From an uncultured Candidatus Actinomarina sp. (GTDB taxonomy: Bacteria; Actinomycetota; Acidimicrobiia; Actinomarinales; Actinomarinaceae): DNA of 47,418 nt. A model generated the notes under the pieces. That model had not been told where the DNA came from and did not search any database. It was given only the letters and a program-made list of their open reading frames with translations. The position numbers were made by a program, and so were the translations under genes. The stretch spans positions 1 to 47,418 of the forward strand of contig CACFFJ010000007.1 of the NCBI GenBank assembly GCA_902565645.1, in the 5' to 3' direction. Within the stretch, counting starts at the first letter, position 1. The number at the start of each line of letters is the position of its first letter. Below, one piece after another: positions 35,109-43,887 of this stretch.

Positions 35109-36973
35109 TGGAATTTAAATTAGATAAATTCCAAGAAGATGCAATTAAATCTCTTCATGAAAACTTAAATGTTCTGGTTATAGCTCCGACCGGATCTGGA
35201 AAAACTTATATAGCTGAAAAAGCTGTTGAGAAATATTTGTCGGAAGAGTTAAATGTAATTTATACAACACCTATTAAAGCTTTATCAAATCAAAAATATA
35301 ATGATTTTAATAATCTTGGATATGAAACAGGACTTTTAACAGGGGATAGAACAATAAAATCAGATTCTTCATTAATTGTTGGTACAACTGAGATCCTAAG
35401 AAACATGATTTTTACTGAAGATAAAAGACTTGAAGATATAGGAATAATTGTTCTTGATGAGGTTCATTATTTAGGTGATTCCGAAAGAGGAACTACGTGG
35501 GAAGAAATAATAATTCATGCTCCAAAAAATATAAAGCTTCTTTGCTTGTCAGCAACAATAGAAAATAAAAGTGAATTTCTTGATTGGATAGTTTCATTAA
35601 GAGGTCCAACAAAACTAGTAGAAAGTAATACAAGACCAGTTCCATTAGATGTCGAATTAGTTGCTACTCAAAAAAATCATGAAAAAATCTATACTATTAA
35701 ATCAACAAAAAATAATAAAAATAAAAGAATATTTAATTTTGATAAAAAATATTTAAATCATAAAAAACCTTTGTTGCCTAATCAAATTAATTATCTTGAT
35801 AAAAATAATTTAACACCAACGATATTTTTTTATTTTTCTAGAGATCGTGTTGAAACTAAAGCAAGACAAGCAACTTCAACTAGATCTAGACAAAGAAAGA
35901 ATGATGAATTAAAAAAAATATATGATGAGGTATTTAAAAATTTAGATAATGAAGAATACAATTTGTTAAATTTAGATGAACTATATTGGATGTGGTCAAG
36001 AAGAATAGCTTATCATCATGCTGGTTTGGCACCTATAATAAAAGAATTTATTGAATATCTATTTTTACATAGATTTATAGATATCCTTTTTGCTACTGAG
36101 ACACTTGCTTTAGGTTTAAATTTACCAGCCAGATCCATTGTCATTGATGCTCCTTATAAATATGACGGAGTAAAAACAAGATTAATAACTCAATCAGAAT
36201 TTTTACAATTAACTGGAAGAGCTGGGAGAAGAGGAATTGACAATATAGGTTATGCTTTTATTAATTATGATAAGAACATTCATACACACTGGTACGACAA
36301 ACTATTCACTTTAAAACCAAATATATTGAATTCATCATTTTCTATTTCTTACGCATCAATTCTTAATATGATTAACAAATATGAAGTAAGCGAAGCTATT
36401 AAATTAATAAATGAAAGTTTTTATTCTTTTCAAAATAAATATGATACTCATGAGTTAGAAAAAACTTTTATAAGTAAATTACAAGTACTTAAAGATTTAA
36501 AATATTTTGAATCCGAACTAAAACAAAAAACATTAACTGAAACCTATAGGGATACTTTTATACCTGGATTAGAAATCATTGAAAACGGAAAAGAAATAGA
36601 GTTCTATCTTATGTTCCTTTGTACTGGTCTTTCAAAATCAAAGCAAGAATTTTCAATAAATGAAAAATATCAAAACATTTATACAAAATATTTTGTCATA
36701 CAAGAAGAGATTAATAAATTAGAATCTTTTAATAATATCAACAGCAGAGTTACTATCGATATTTCATGGTTTAGTATATTTAACGAATATTTAATAAAAA
36801 ATAATTTAGAGTATGTTCTAAATAAATTTAATTTAAATATAGGTGATTTTATTAGATCAGCAAAAGAAGCTTCAGAGTTATCATTAAAATTATATAATAT
36901 TTTTAATATTGATGAATTTAAACAAATTAATAAACTATTTACTAATAAGTTAATTCAAAAGACAATGTTATGA
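35108..36973 (+). CDS. helY: Ski2-like DEVH-box helicase HelY, short form
   Basis: A superfamily 2 RNA helicase of the Ski2/Mtr4 type. Motifs seen: P-loop APTGSGKTYIAE, TTPIKALSNQKY, VGTTEILRNM, DEVHYLGD, SATIEN, YHHAGLAP, TETLALGLNLPARSIVID and QLTGRAGRRGID. The 621 residues compare with roughly 900 in mycobacterial HelY; the helicase core is complete and the C-terminal helical region is reduced. The GTG start overlaps the tatC stop by one base (TAGTG). The position after tatC matches the mycobacterial order. Its RNA target is unknown. Confidence 0.93.
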   Translation: MEFKLDKFQEDAIKSLHENLNVLVIAPTGSGKTYIAEKAVEKYLSEELNVIYTTPIKALSNQKYNDFNNLGYETGLLTGDRTIKSDSSLIVGTTEILRNMIFTEDKRLEDIGIIVLDEVHYLGDSERGTTWEEIIIHAPKNIKLLCLSATIENKSEFLDWIVSLRGPTKLVESNTRPVPLDVELVATQKNHEKIYTIKSTKNNKNKRIFNFDKKYLNHKKPLLPNQINYLDKNNLTPTIFFYFSRDRVETKARQATSTRSRQRKNDELKKIYDEVFKNLDNEEYNLLNLDELYWMWSRRIAYHHAGLAPIIKEFIEYLFLHRFIDILFATETLALGLNLPARSIVIDAPYKYDGVKTRLITQSEFLQLTGRAGRRGIDNIGYAFINYDKNIHTHWYDKLFTLKPNILNSSFSISYASILNMINKYEVSEAIKLINESFYSFQNKYDTHELEKTFISKLQVLKDLKYFESELKQKTLTETYRDTFIPGLEIIENGKEIEFYLMFLCTGLSKSKQEFSINEKYQNIYTKYFVIQEEINKLESFNNINSRVTIDISWFSIFNEYLIKNNLEYVLNKFNLNIGDFIRSAKEASELSLKLYNIFNIDEFKQINKLFTNKLIQKTML

Positions 36974-37845
36974 AAACATATATAGTTATATACAATGAAA
37001 ATTCAAGAGGCAAAAAATATACTAAAACTGATTTAGAATTAATTTTTTCTTCACATGATTTAAATTCAGAGATATTTGTTACTAGTGAGGTTAAAGAAGT
37101 TGATTTAGTTATCAAAAAATATAAAAATTCTAAAGACTATGTATTTTGCGCTATTGGCGGTGATGGTACTTTAAATTCATTAATAAATTCTTTACTAAAG
37201 AATAATATTAAAAATCCTGAGGTTGCTTGCATAGCTTCTGGTAGTGGTTCAGATTTTTTAAGAACATTTGCTATGCCAAACGATATTAACCAAGCATTAT
37301 TAAGAATTAAAAATAATCAAAATTATTCTGTAGATGTTTCATTAATAGAATCAAAATCAAACAAAAAATATTTTATAAACGTATTGAATTTTGGTTTTCT
37401 TGCTGAAACCGTTAATTTAAGTGAAAAACTACCAAATATTTTTAGAAGATTCCGATACCCAATAAGTTTTTGGTTAAAACTTATAAGTGGAAAAGACTCA
37501 TTTTTTAATTTAAATACTAATTCTTACAAATTTAGTTCAAAAGCATTTAATGTTTCTATTTGTAACGGACAGTTCTTTGGAGGTGGATGGAATATTTCAC
37601 CAAAATCAAGCCTTCAAGATGGGTTACTTAATATACAAATATTTAAAGTAACAAAAATTAAAGCTATGAAATTGTTTTTCTTAGCTAAGAAAGGACTTCA
37701 TATAAATGATCCTGATGTTATATTAAAAAAATCAGATAAAATCTCATTAAACACTAAACAACCAATAGAAATAGATGGTGATTTTTTTGATTATGGGCCA
37801 GCAGAAATTTATGTTAAAAAACACTCAATACAATTAAAAATTTAG
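36970..37845 (+). CDS. Diacylglycerol/sphingosine kinase-family lipid kinase
   Basis: A 291-residue DAGK catalytic-domain protein. The nucleotide-binding AIGGDGTLNSLIN is near residue 62, the ASGSGSDFLRTFAMP segment follows, then the C-terminal beta-sandwich with SICNGQFFGGGWNISP, QDGLLNIQIF and EIDGDFFDYGP. Family members phosphorylate diacylglycerol or related lipids with ATP; the precise lipid is not predictable. The start overlaps helY by 4 bases (ATGA), ending the run from pafB. Confidence 0.92.
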   Translation: MKTYIVIYNENSRGKKYTKTDLELIFSSHDLNSEIFVTSEVKEVDLVIKKYKNSKDYVFCAIGGDGTLNSLINSLLKNNIKNPEVACIASGSGSDFLRTFAMPNDINQALLRIKNNQNYSVDVSLIESKSNKKYFINVLNFGFLAETVNLSEKLPNIFRRFRYPISFWLKLISGKDSFFNLNTNSYKFSSKAFNVSICNGQFFGGGWNISPKSSLQDGLLNIQIFKVTKIKAMKLFFLAKKGLHINDPDVILKKSDKISLNTKQPIEIDGDFFDYGPAEIYVKKHSIQLKI

Positions 37846-37865
37846 TAATATTTAAAAAACACTCT

Positions 37866-37871
37866 AAGGAG
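37866..37871 (+). promoter_or_regulatory. Shine-Dalgarno AAGGAG before the DUF4193 gene
   Basis: AAGGAG lies four bases before the ATG at 37876, in a 30-base gap after the lipid kinase gene. A strong ribosome-binding site fits a highly translated internal gene. Confidence 0.6.
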
Positions 37872-37875
37872 ATAT

Positions 37876-38241
37876 ATGGCTAAAAAAAAAGAAGAAGCAA
37901 TTGAAGAGCCGACGTTAGAAGATTTAGAAGATGAAGATTTAGAGGATAACAATCCTCAAAATTCTGATGAAGAAACCGAAAAAGAAACAGTCGAAACAGA
38001 GTCATTAGAAGCAAGGGTAGAAAATGAAAAAAAGGCTGTTGAAGATGCTGATGAAACTGAGGGATCTTTTATTTCAGTTGATGCTGCTGAAAAAAGAAAT
38101 GTTAAAAGCTCTGATTTAAAGCTTGATGAAGTAGTTGAAGATATTCAAGAAGATGAGTTTACCTGTAGTATATGTTTTCTTGTTTTAAAAAACACGGCAT
38201 TAGCAAAACCTAGAGCAAAAGTTTGTGTTGATTGTGTCTAA
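37876..38241 (+). CDS. DUF4193 zinc-ribbon-like acidic protein
   Basis: The 121-residue protein has a lysine-rich start, a long acidic low-complexity region (residues 7-75) and a conserved C-terminus, DEFTCSICFLVLKNTALAKP followed by CVDCV, with two CxxC pairs that should bind zinc. This is the DUF4193 pattern, which I know only from Actinobacteria and which is one of the better lineage markers here. The function is not known. It has one of the few strong ribosome-binding sites, suggesting abundant translation. The stop overlaps the GNAT start (GTGTCTAA). Confidence 0.92.
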   Translation: MAKKKEEAIEEPTLEDLEDEDLEDNNPQNSDEETEKETVETESLEARVENEKKAVEDADETEGSFISVDAAEKRNVKSSDLKLDEVVEDIQEDEFTCSICFLVLKNTALAKPRAKVCVDCV

Positions 38242-38683
38242 TAACAAATTTAAAGATATAGATTTATCTTTTGAAATTAAAGAAGTTAATTTAATTCCAG
38301 ATTATTTGCAAGATAAATTTAAAAAGGAATTATCAAAAATAGATTCGGATATTATAAATTATTATTTTAAATCAAATGATAATAATTCAATTAAATATGT
38401 ACTTTATTCTGAAGATCACGAAATAGGATATTCAAATATAATAGAAGATAATTCATACTGGAATTTATTTGAAATATATATAGATCAAGAATTTAGAGAA
38501 CTTGGTTTAGGTACTAAATTATTTCATTATATATTGAAAGAATGCAAAAAAAATAAAAAAACAATTAGAACTTATACATTACCAAGTGATCGTAAAGCTA
38601 AAAATTTCTATGAAAGCAATAGAATTACTGCAAGGGTTTTAATTATGGAAGAAAAACGTGCAAATTCTCGCTACAGACCTTGA
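38234..38683 (+). CDS. GNAT-family N-acetyltransferase
   Basis: About 149 residues with a GNAT fold. The acetyl-CoA-binding motif is visible as FRELGLGTKLFHYILKE near residue 90, preceded by the strand NLFEIYIDQE, and the C-terminal KAKNFYESN corresponds to the usual 'A..fYe..GF'. The substrate is unknown. Three in-frame starts compete (GTG 38225, TTG 38228, GTG 38234). I prefer 38234 because it gives the 8-base start/stop overlap that recurs in this genome. Its 3' end overlaps the HAD gene by 26 bases. Confidence 0.82.
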   Translation: MSNNKFKDIDLSFEIKEVNLIPDYLQDKFKKELSKIDSDIINYYFKSNDNNSIKYVLYSEDHEIGYSNIIEDNSYWNLFEIYIDQEFRELGLGTKLFHYILKECKKNKKTIRTYTLPSDRKAKNFYESNRITARVLIMEEKRANSRYRP

Positions 38684-39413
38684 TGGTACTATATATATAG
38701 AAGATAAATTAATAGATAATGTACAAGAATCTCATAACTATTTATTAAATAAAAAAATAAAAATTATATACACTACTAATAACAGTTCACAAAACCCAAT
38801 AAGAATTCAACAAAAATTGGAAAATTTATTGGAAACAGAAATAGATATAGATTCCGTTGTTACCCCACTTAAAGTTTTAAATGAATATTTACATAATAAA
38901 AAATTCAATATATTTATATATGGCTCACAAGAATTAACTGATTATGTTAGCGCAATATCTAAAGTTACGACAAATATTAATGATGCTGATTTGATATTGA
39001 TTGGTAGGAAAGAAAAAAATGATCAAAAAAATGTATCTGAAATTATTGATTTTGTAAATAGAGGAAAAAAAATAATGGGTATGAATAAAGATTTAACTTT
39101 CCCTACTTACGATAATAAAGAGAAAATTGGAAATGGGGTTGTTATAAAAACTATTGAAGATGAAGTTGGTATTAATATACAAACATTTGGAAAGCCAGAT
39201 AATAAATACTTTAATTATTTAAATAATAAATTTAAAAGAATTGATTTTATGATTGGAGATAGGGTGGATACAGACATTGTTCTAGGTAATAATCTAAATG
39301 CTAAAACCTTTTTAGTTAATTCATCAGTAAAAAATCATATGAAAAATAATATTGCTGATTATAAATTTGATAATTTTTCAGAATGTGTATCTTTTATACT
39401 TAAAAACTTTTAA
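38658..39413 (+). CDS. HAD-superfamily (NagD-like, subfamily IIA) phosphatase
   Basis: A 251-residue HAD hydrolase. The nucleophile motif LATDLDGTIY is at residues 4-13, motif II is YTTNNSSQNP, motif III lysine is in FGKPDNKYF, and motif IV is MIGDRVDTDIVLG. The layout with a C2 cap matches the NagD/4-nitrophenylphosphatase branch, which acts on sugar phosphates, nucleotides or phosphoglycolate. The GTG at 38658 puts the start directly before the motif. It overlaps the GNAT gene (26 bases) and the convergent rhomboid gene (36 bases). Confidence 0.9.
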   Translation: MQILATDLDGTIYIEDKLIDNVQESHNYLLNKKIKIIYTTNNSSQNPIRIQQKLENLLETEIDIDSVVTPLKVLNEYLHNKKFNIFIYGSQELTDYVSAISKVTTNINDADLILIGRKEKNDQKNVSEIIDFVNRGKKIMGMNKDLTFPTYDNKEKIGNGVVIKTIEDEVGINIQTFGKPDNKYFNYLNNKFKRIDFMIGDRVDTDIVLGNNLNAKTFLVNSSVKNHMKNNIADYKFDNFSECVSFILKNF

Positions 39414-40085
39414 TATAAAATATCCAAAAATAAATCCACCTATGTGCGCTTCCCAAGAAATATTATTACTTTGTAATGCTATAAATATTTGTGAAATTAA
39501 CCAAAAGAACATAAAATATTTTGCTTTTAAAGTTGTTGGAAAGAAAACTCCAAAGGGTACCAAAACTAATAATCTTGCATTAGGAAAAAGATATAAATAT
39601 GCACCCATTAAGGCAGAAACGATACCAGAGGAACCAACAATCGGGTTAATATTGTATGCATTCAATAAAACGTGAAACATCAAACTAATAATGCCAGTTA
39701 TAAATAAAAAAATACAAAATCTAAATTTTCCAAGTTTATCTTCTATATTGTTTCCAAAAATCCAAAAACTCCAAAGATTGCCAAGTACATGAAAAAAATT
39801 TGCATGTAAAAATAAAGAAGCAAACAAACTAAATCTAATATTCTTATTTTCAAAAATTAAAACATCTGGATCTAGCAAACAATTATTTGAATAAAATTGA
39901 TTCATACTAAGTGGATTATTATTGAATATTTCACATGGTATAGCAGCATATTTATAAAAAAAGGTAAATAGTTCTGTCCCGTCTTTTGGTGTTAAAAATA
40001 AAAATATTAAAGCAGTAACAATAATAAATAACCTAGAAATAATGGGAATATTTTTAGCAGGATTTATATCTGATATTGGTATCAT
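39378..40085 (-). CDS. Rhomboid-family intramembrane serine protease
   Basis: A 235-residue membrane protein with about six or seven helices. Catalytic elements are present: HANFFHVLGNLWSFWIFG in an early helix, the active serine in NPIVGSSGIVSALMGAY, and the catalytic histidine in WEAHIGGFIFGY. An extended loop after the first helix contains two cysteines (PCEIF, NNCLLD). I take the ATG at 40085, which has GGAG six bases upstream; a TTG four codons earlier is part of that site. The 3' end overlaps the HAD gene by 36 bases. Confidence 0.92.
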   Translation of the reverse strand: MIPISDINPAKNIPIISRLFIIVTALIFLFLTPKDGTELFTFFYKYAAIPCEIFNNNPLSMNQFYSNNCLLDPDVLIFENKNIRFSLFASLFLHANFFHVLGNLWSFWIFGNNIEDKLGKFRFCIFLFITGIISLMFHVLLNAYNINPIVGSSGIVSALMGAYLYLFPNARLLVLVPFGVFFPTTLKAKYFMFFWLISQIFIALQSNNISWEAHIGGFIFGYFILKVFKYKRYTF

Positions 40086-40091
40086 TTTGTG

Positions 40092-40095
40092 CTCC
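40092..40095 (-). promoter_or_regulatory. Shine-Dalgarno GGAG deciding the rhomboid ATG start
   Basis: On the minus strand GGAG is followed by six bases (CACAAA) and the ATG. This decides against the TTG that overlaps the site itself. Confidence 0.55.
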
Positions 40096-40107
40096 AAGGA
40101 AGTTACG

Positions 40108-40113
40108 TATAAT
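40108..40113 (+). promoter_or_regulatory. -10 hexamer for nadK (TATAAT)
   Basis: A consensus TATAAT is followed by eight bases and the nadK GTG at 40122, without a Shine-Dalgarno sequence. It shares the 36-base gap with the divergent rhomboid gene. Confidence 0.5.
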
Positions 40114-40121
40114 ATATCCTA

Positions 40122-40922
40122 GTGAAGAATATTTTAATAATTACATCTAATAAAAATATAAAATCAAAATATTACAAATGGATAACATCATACATAAAAA
40201 AAAGAAAAGTTATATTTCAGATAGTTCATATTGAAGATTCTTTAAACATTGATAAATATATAAAAAAAGATACTTTGTTAATAAGTTTAGGTGGCGACGG
40301 GACAGCATTAAAATGTATGAAAATTGCTTGGAGGTACAATTTATTATTCTTACCTTTAGGTCATGGAAGAGTTGGCTATCTAGTCAATACTGATAAAGAC
40401 TTCAAAAAAATATTTGATAAATGGTTAAATAATGAATATAAATTTATAAAAAGAAAAGCTTTATTACAAAATAAAAAAAATAGTTTTCCTGCATTTAATG
40501 AAATTGTGATTATAAAAAATTCTCCAACTAGATTGTTGGATTTAATACTTGAAACATATGATCAAAAAGTAAAATTAAGATCCGATGGAATAATTATTTC
40601 AACATCACTGGGTTCTACAGCTTACAATTATTCAGCAGGTGGTCCAATAGTTCAAAACGATATTGAATCAATAATAATTACACCAATATCACCTTTCACT
40701 AAATTCCCAAGATCGATTGTAATCAACAAAGAAAGCAATATAAAAATCACTATTTTAAAAAATCAAAACTTTGCTATACAATTTGATGGAGTAGTTGAAA
40801 TAGAAAATAAATTAAAAGAAGATATAGTATACGAATATAGCTTATCAAATAAAACAATTAAATTATTAGAAGATAATACATATCCAAAACTTGATCGCTT
40901 TTTAAATCAAATATTAAGATAA
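40122..40922 (+). CDS. nadK: NAD kinase
   Basis: NadK phosphorylates NAD to NADP. The ATP/phosphate motif LGGDGTALKC is near residue 57, LGHGRVGYLV near 85, the NAD-binding AFNEIVI near 126, and the diagnostic DGIIISTSLGSTAYNYSAGGP near 160. Length 266 is slightly short. The GTG start lies 8 bases after TATAAT. In mycobacteria nadK is followed by recN and then others before pyrG; here pyrG follows after 37 bases and recN is absent. Confidence 0.95.
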   Translation: MKNILIITSNKNIKSKYYKWITSYIKKRKVIFQIVHIEDSLNIDKYIKKDTLLISLGGDGTALKCMKIAWRYNLLFLPLGHGRVGYLVNTDKDFKKIFDKWLNNEYKFIKRKALLQNKKNSFPAFNEIVIIKNSPTRLLDLILETYDQKVKLRSDGIIISTSLGSTAYNYSAGGPIVQNDIESIIITPISPFTKFPRSIVINKESNIKITILKNQNFAIQFDGVVEIENKLKEDIVYEYSLSNKTIKLLEDNTYPKLDRFLNQILR

Positions 40923-40947
40923 TCCTTTAATTACAAAAAATACATGG

Positions 40948-40953
40948 TAAAGT
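40948..40953 (+). promoter_or_regulatory. Candidate -10 hexamer for pyrG (TAAAGT)
   Basis: TAAAGT preceded by TGG is followed by six bases (TTTGAT) and the pyrG GTG at 40960. There is no ribosome-binding site, so a leaderless start is likely. An ATG two bases earlier is out of frame and stops at once. Confidence 0.45.
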
Positions 40954-40959
40954 TTTGAT

Positions 40960-42585
40960 GTGACCAAATACATATTTGTCACCGGTGGTGTAGTCTCTGG
41001 TCTTGGTAAAGGGATTACATCTGCATCTCTTGGAAACTTACTAAAAGCTCGTGGATTAACCGTAATTAATCAAAAATTAGATCCTTATATTAATGTTGAT
41101 CCCGACACGATGAATCCATTCCAACATGGTGAAGTATTCGTTACAGAAGATGGTGCTACTACAGATTTAGATTTGGGTCACTATGAAAGATTTACAGGTG
41201 TAAATTTAAAAAAAGATTCTAATGTTACAACTGGAAGTATTTACAGAAAAGTTATTGAAAGTGAAAGAAAAGGCGATTATCTAGGAGCTACTGTTCAAGT
41301 TATTCCACATATAACCGATGAGATTAAACGTAGGATAAAAGGAATATCAACTGACGTTGATGTTCAAATTACTGAAATAGGAGGAACTGTTGGTGATATT
41401 GAAATATTGCCATTTCTAGAAGCTGCTAGACAAATAAGAAAAGAATTTGGACAAGATAATGTAATGTTTGTTCATGTGACATTAGTACCATACATAGGAC
41501 CTAGTACAGAATTGAAAACAAAGCCTACTCAACATTCTGTTTCAGAATTAAGAAGTTACGGTATTAGCCCAGATATTATTGTTTTAAGATCTGATAGAGA
41601 ATTAAATGACGAAATAAAAAGTAAAGTCTCGTTATTCTGTGATGTTTCATATGATGATGTAATTAACGCTCCAGATTTAGATGATATCTATGAAGTACCT
41701 CTAAGGATGTTTGATGAAGGTTTAGATAAAGCCGTTGATAAAAGATTAAATTTATCTTCAAATAAACCAAATTTGTCTGATTGGAAGAAAATGTTATCTT
41801 TAAAAACAGATATACAAAAAACAGTAGAAATAGGAATTCTAGGTAAGTATTTTGGTTTACCTGACAGCTATTTATCAGTAGTTGAGTCTTTAAACCATGC
41901 ATGTTTACATAACAAAGTAAAACTTAATTTAAATTGGCTTGATGCTGACAATTTTGATATTGACGAATTAAATAGGTTAGATGGAGTAATTATTCCAGGT
42001 GGTTTTGGATATAGAGGCATTGAAGGAAAAATATCAGCCATAGAACATTTAAGAGTAAGCAAAATTCCATTCCTAGGTATTTGTCTTGGTTTACAATGTG
42101 CCGTTATTGAGTATGCACGTAACGTATGTAATATATCAGATGCTAACTCTTCAGAATTTTCTCAGAACACTAAAAACTATGTTATTGATTTATTACCTAA
42201 TCAAGATTTAGAAAAAGATGACAAGGGTGCTTCTATGAGATTAGGCACATATCCTTGTAAGATAACTAAAAATACATTAAGTGAGGAGATTTACAAAGAA
42301 GAAGTAATTTACGAAAGACATAGACACAGATACGAAGTAAATAACAAATTTAAAGAACAACTAGAAAAAGGAGGCTTGGTTATAAGCGGTATGTCTCCAG
42401 ACAATAATTTAATTGAAATGATTGAAGTTAAAGATCATCCATATTTTGTAGCATCACAATTTCACCCGGAATTTAAATCAAGACCCTGGGAGCCAGCACC
42501 GATGTTTAATTATTTTATAAAAGCTGCTTCAAATATTATAAAAAATAAAAAAAAAGAAGAAATAACTCAAAAGGTTAAAGATTAA
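40960..42585 (+). CDS. pyrG: CTP synthase
   Basis: PyrG aminates UTP to CTP using glutamine. The N-terminal synthetase domain has the P-loop TGGVVSGLGKGITSASLG at residues 8-25, KLDPYINVDPDTMNPFQHGE and the EIGGTVGDIE stretch. The C-terminal glutaminase domain has IPGGFGYRG, the nucleophile LGICLGLQCAV and ASQFHPEFKSRP. Length 541 is normal. The GTG at 40960 is required by MTKYIFVTGG. The stop region overlaps the proposed xerD start. Confidence 0.97.
   Translation: MTKYIFVTGGVVSGLGKGITSASLGNLLKARGLTVINQKLDPYINVDPDTMNPFQHGEVFVTEDGATTDLDLGHYERFTGVNLKKDSNVTTGSIYRKVIESERKGDYLGATVQVIPHITDEIKRRIKGISTDVDVQITEIGGTVGDIEILPFLEAARQIRKEFGQDNVMFVHVTLVPYIGPSTELKTKPTQHSVSELRSYGISPDIIVLRSDRELNDEIKSKVSLFCDVSYDDVINAPDLDDIYEVPLRMFDEGLDKAVDKRLNLSSNKPNLSDWKKMLSLKTDIQKTVEIGILGKYFGLPDSYLSVVESLNHACLHNKVKLNLNWLDADNFDIDELNRLDGVIIPGGFGYRGIEGKISAIEHLRVSKIPFLGICLGLQCAVIEYARNVCNISDANSSEFSQNTKNYVIDLLPNQDLEKDDKGASMRLGTYPCKITKNTLSEEIYKEEVIYERHRHRYEVNNKFKEQLEKGGLVISGMSPDNNLIEMIEVKDHPYFVASQFHPEFKSRPWEPAPMFNYFIKAASNIIKNKKKEEITQKVKD
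42569..42574 (+). promoter_or_regulatory. Possible Shine-Dalgarno AAAAGG before the xerD ATT start
   Basis: AAAAGG lies six bases before ATT at 42581, inside the end of pyrG. It is the only spacing-compatible ribosome-binding site for a full-length XerD. Confidence 0.35.
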
Positions 42586-43450
42586 TTCTTTTAATAAAAA
42601 TACCATTAAAAAATATGAAGAATACATCACTTATTCAAAAGGTCTTGCTGATAATACTGTAAAAGCTTACATTTCAGATTTAGATGAATTTTATAATTTT
42701 ATTATTAATAAAAAAATTAATGATAAAAATCTAAATGATTATTTTAAAGAATTAAATGAAAAAAATATTTCACAGAAAACTAAACAAAGAGTTATGTCAT
42801 CAATAATGCAATATCTAGATTGGCATAATAATAATTATAAAACAAAGATTGATATCAAAAGAATTGATTTTAAAACTGGAATTTATTTGCCTGATACATT
42901 GTCAGTTAATGAAATTACTTTATTAATAGACTCTCTCTTTCACACTAATTTTATTGAATCTAGAAATAAGACAATATTAGATTTCATGTATTCAACTGCT
43001 TGTAGAGTATCAGAATTATGTGAAGTCAAAATATCAGATATTGATTTTGAAGATGATTACATAAAGTTAACTGGAAAAGGTAATAAACAGAGATTAGTAC
43101 CAATAGGTACAGAACTTAAAGTAAATTTATTTAAATATATTAAATTAAGAAGTGATTTTGTTAAAAATAATATTTCTTATTTATTTATATCAAAAAATAA
43201 AAATAAACTAGAAAGAACTTCAGTGTATAGAGTAGTTAAAAATATTGCTCTAAATAATAATCTTAAAAATAATGTACACCCACATACTCTAAGACATAGT
43301 GCTGCAACACATATGTTAGAAAGTGGTTGCGATTTAAGAACTCTACAAGAATTTTTAGGACATTCCTCTGTTTCTACAACAAAAATATATACTAAACTAA
43401 CAAAAGAATTTTTATCTGAGATATTTCAGGAAAGTCACCCAAGAGCATGA
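42581..43450 (+). CDS. xerD: Tyrosine recombinase XerD with a non-standard start
   Basis: XerD-type recombinases resolve chromosome dimers. The C-terminal catalytic domain has all key residues: arginine in STACRVSELC, lysine in GKGNKQRLVP, HTLRHSAATHML, LGHSSVSTTKIYTKL with the nucleophile tyrosine. The first ATG (42794) would remove the whole SAM-like DNA-binding domain, but the frame upstream encodes it: KKYEEYITYSKGLADNTVKAY and following. No ATG, GTG or TTG exists between an in-frame stop at 42563 and that domain. I propose ATT at 42581, giving 289 residues, near the usual 300. Confidence 0.85.
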   Translation: MNSFNKNTIKKYEEYITYSKGLADNTVKAYISDLDEFYNFIINKKINDKNLNDYFKELNEKNISQKTKQRVMSSIMQYLDWHNNNYKTKIDIKRIDFKTGIYLPDTLSVNEITLLIDSLFHTNFIESRNKTILDFMYSTACRVSELCEVKISDIDFEDDYIKLTGKGNKQRLVPIGTELKVNLFKYIKLRSDFVKNNISYLFISKNKNKLERTSVYRVVKNIALNNNLKNNVHPHTLRHSAATHMLESGCDLRTLQEFLGHSSVSTTKIYTKLTKEFLSEIFQESHPRA

Positions 43451-43887
43451 AAGATTTAATTATAAAATCTATAAGAGCAATAAGATATTTATTTTATAGA
43501 CATTTAGATATAAATGAACAAATAGAGTTAGTTCAATATTTAAATAAATCAAAAGAAATTAAACTTTTTTGGAACATGAACAAAGCAGATAGACATCATT
43601 CATATGAAGTATTTAAAAGAACTCAAAAAATAACTGATGAAAAAAATATTTTAATTTTGAGTTTATTCCATGATATTGGTAAATCTAATATCGATGCAGG
43701 TTGGTTATTCAGGATACTTAGTGACTTAAGTATTATTAGAAACAAAAAGTCTATAGCTTATATAGACCATGAAAGAATAGGTTATGAAATATTATTAAAT
43801 AATAATGTTTCAGAAGAACTTTTAAAAAATTATAAAGAAAACTTATTATTACAAAAAAATAAACATTTAGATAAAACGGATTATTGA
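43447..43887 (+). CDS. HD-domain phosphohydrolase-like protein
   Basis: A 146-residue protein with the metal-binding residues of the HD superfamily: histidine in KADRHHSYEV (about residue 50), the HD pair in SLFHDIGKSN (about 76), and YIDHERIGYEIL further on. No second domain is present, so the substrate (nucleotide, cyclic nucleotide or other phosphoester) is open. It overlaps xerD in ATGA and scpA by one base (TGATG), in a slot where many Actinobacteria carry parA. Confidence 0.82.
   Translation: MKDLIIKSIRAIRYLFYRHLDINEQIELVQYLNKSKEIKLFWNMNKADRHHSYEVFKRTQKITDEKNILILSLFHDIGKSNIDAGWLFRILSDLSIIRNKKSIAYIDHERIGYEILLNNNVSEELLKNYKENLLLQKNKHLDKTDY

Noticed and set aside
42581-43450. Phage integrase or mobile-element hallmark
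   Set aside because: The tyrosine recombinase lies in the conserved pyrG-xerD-scpA-scpB housekeeping context, with no attachment repeats or phage genes nearby.
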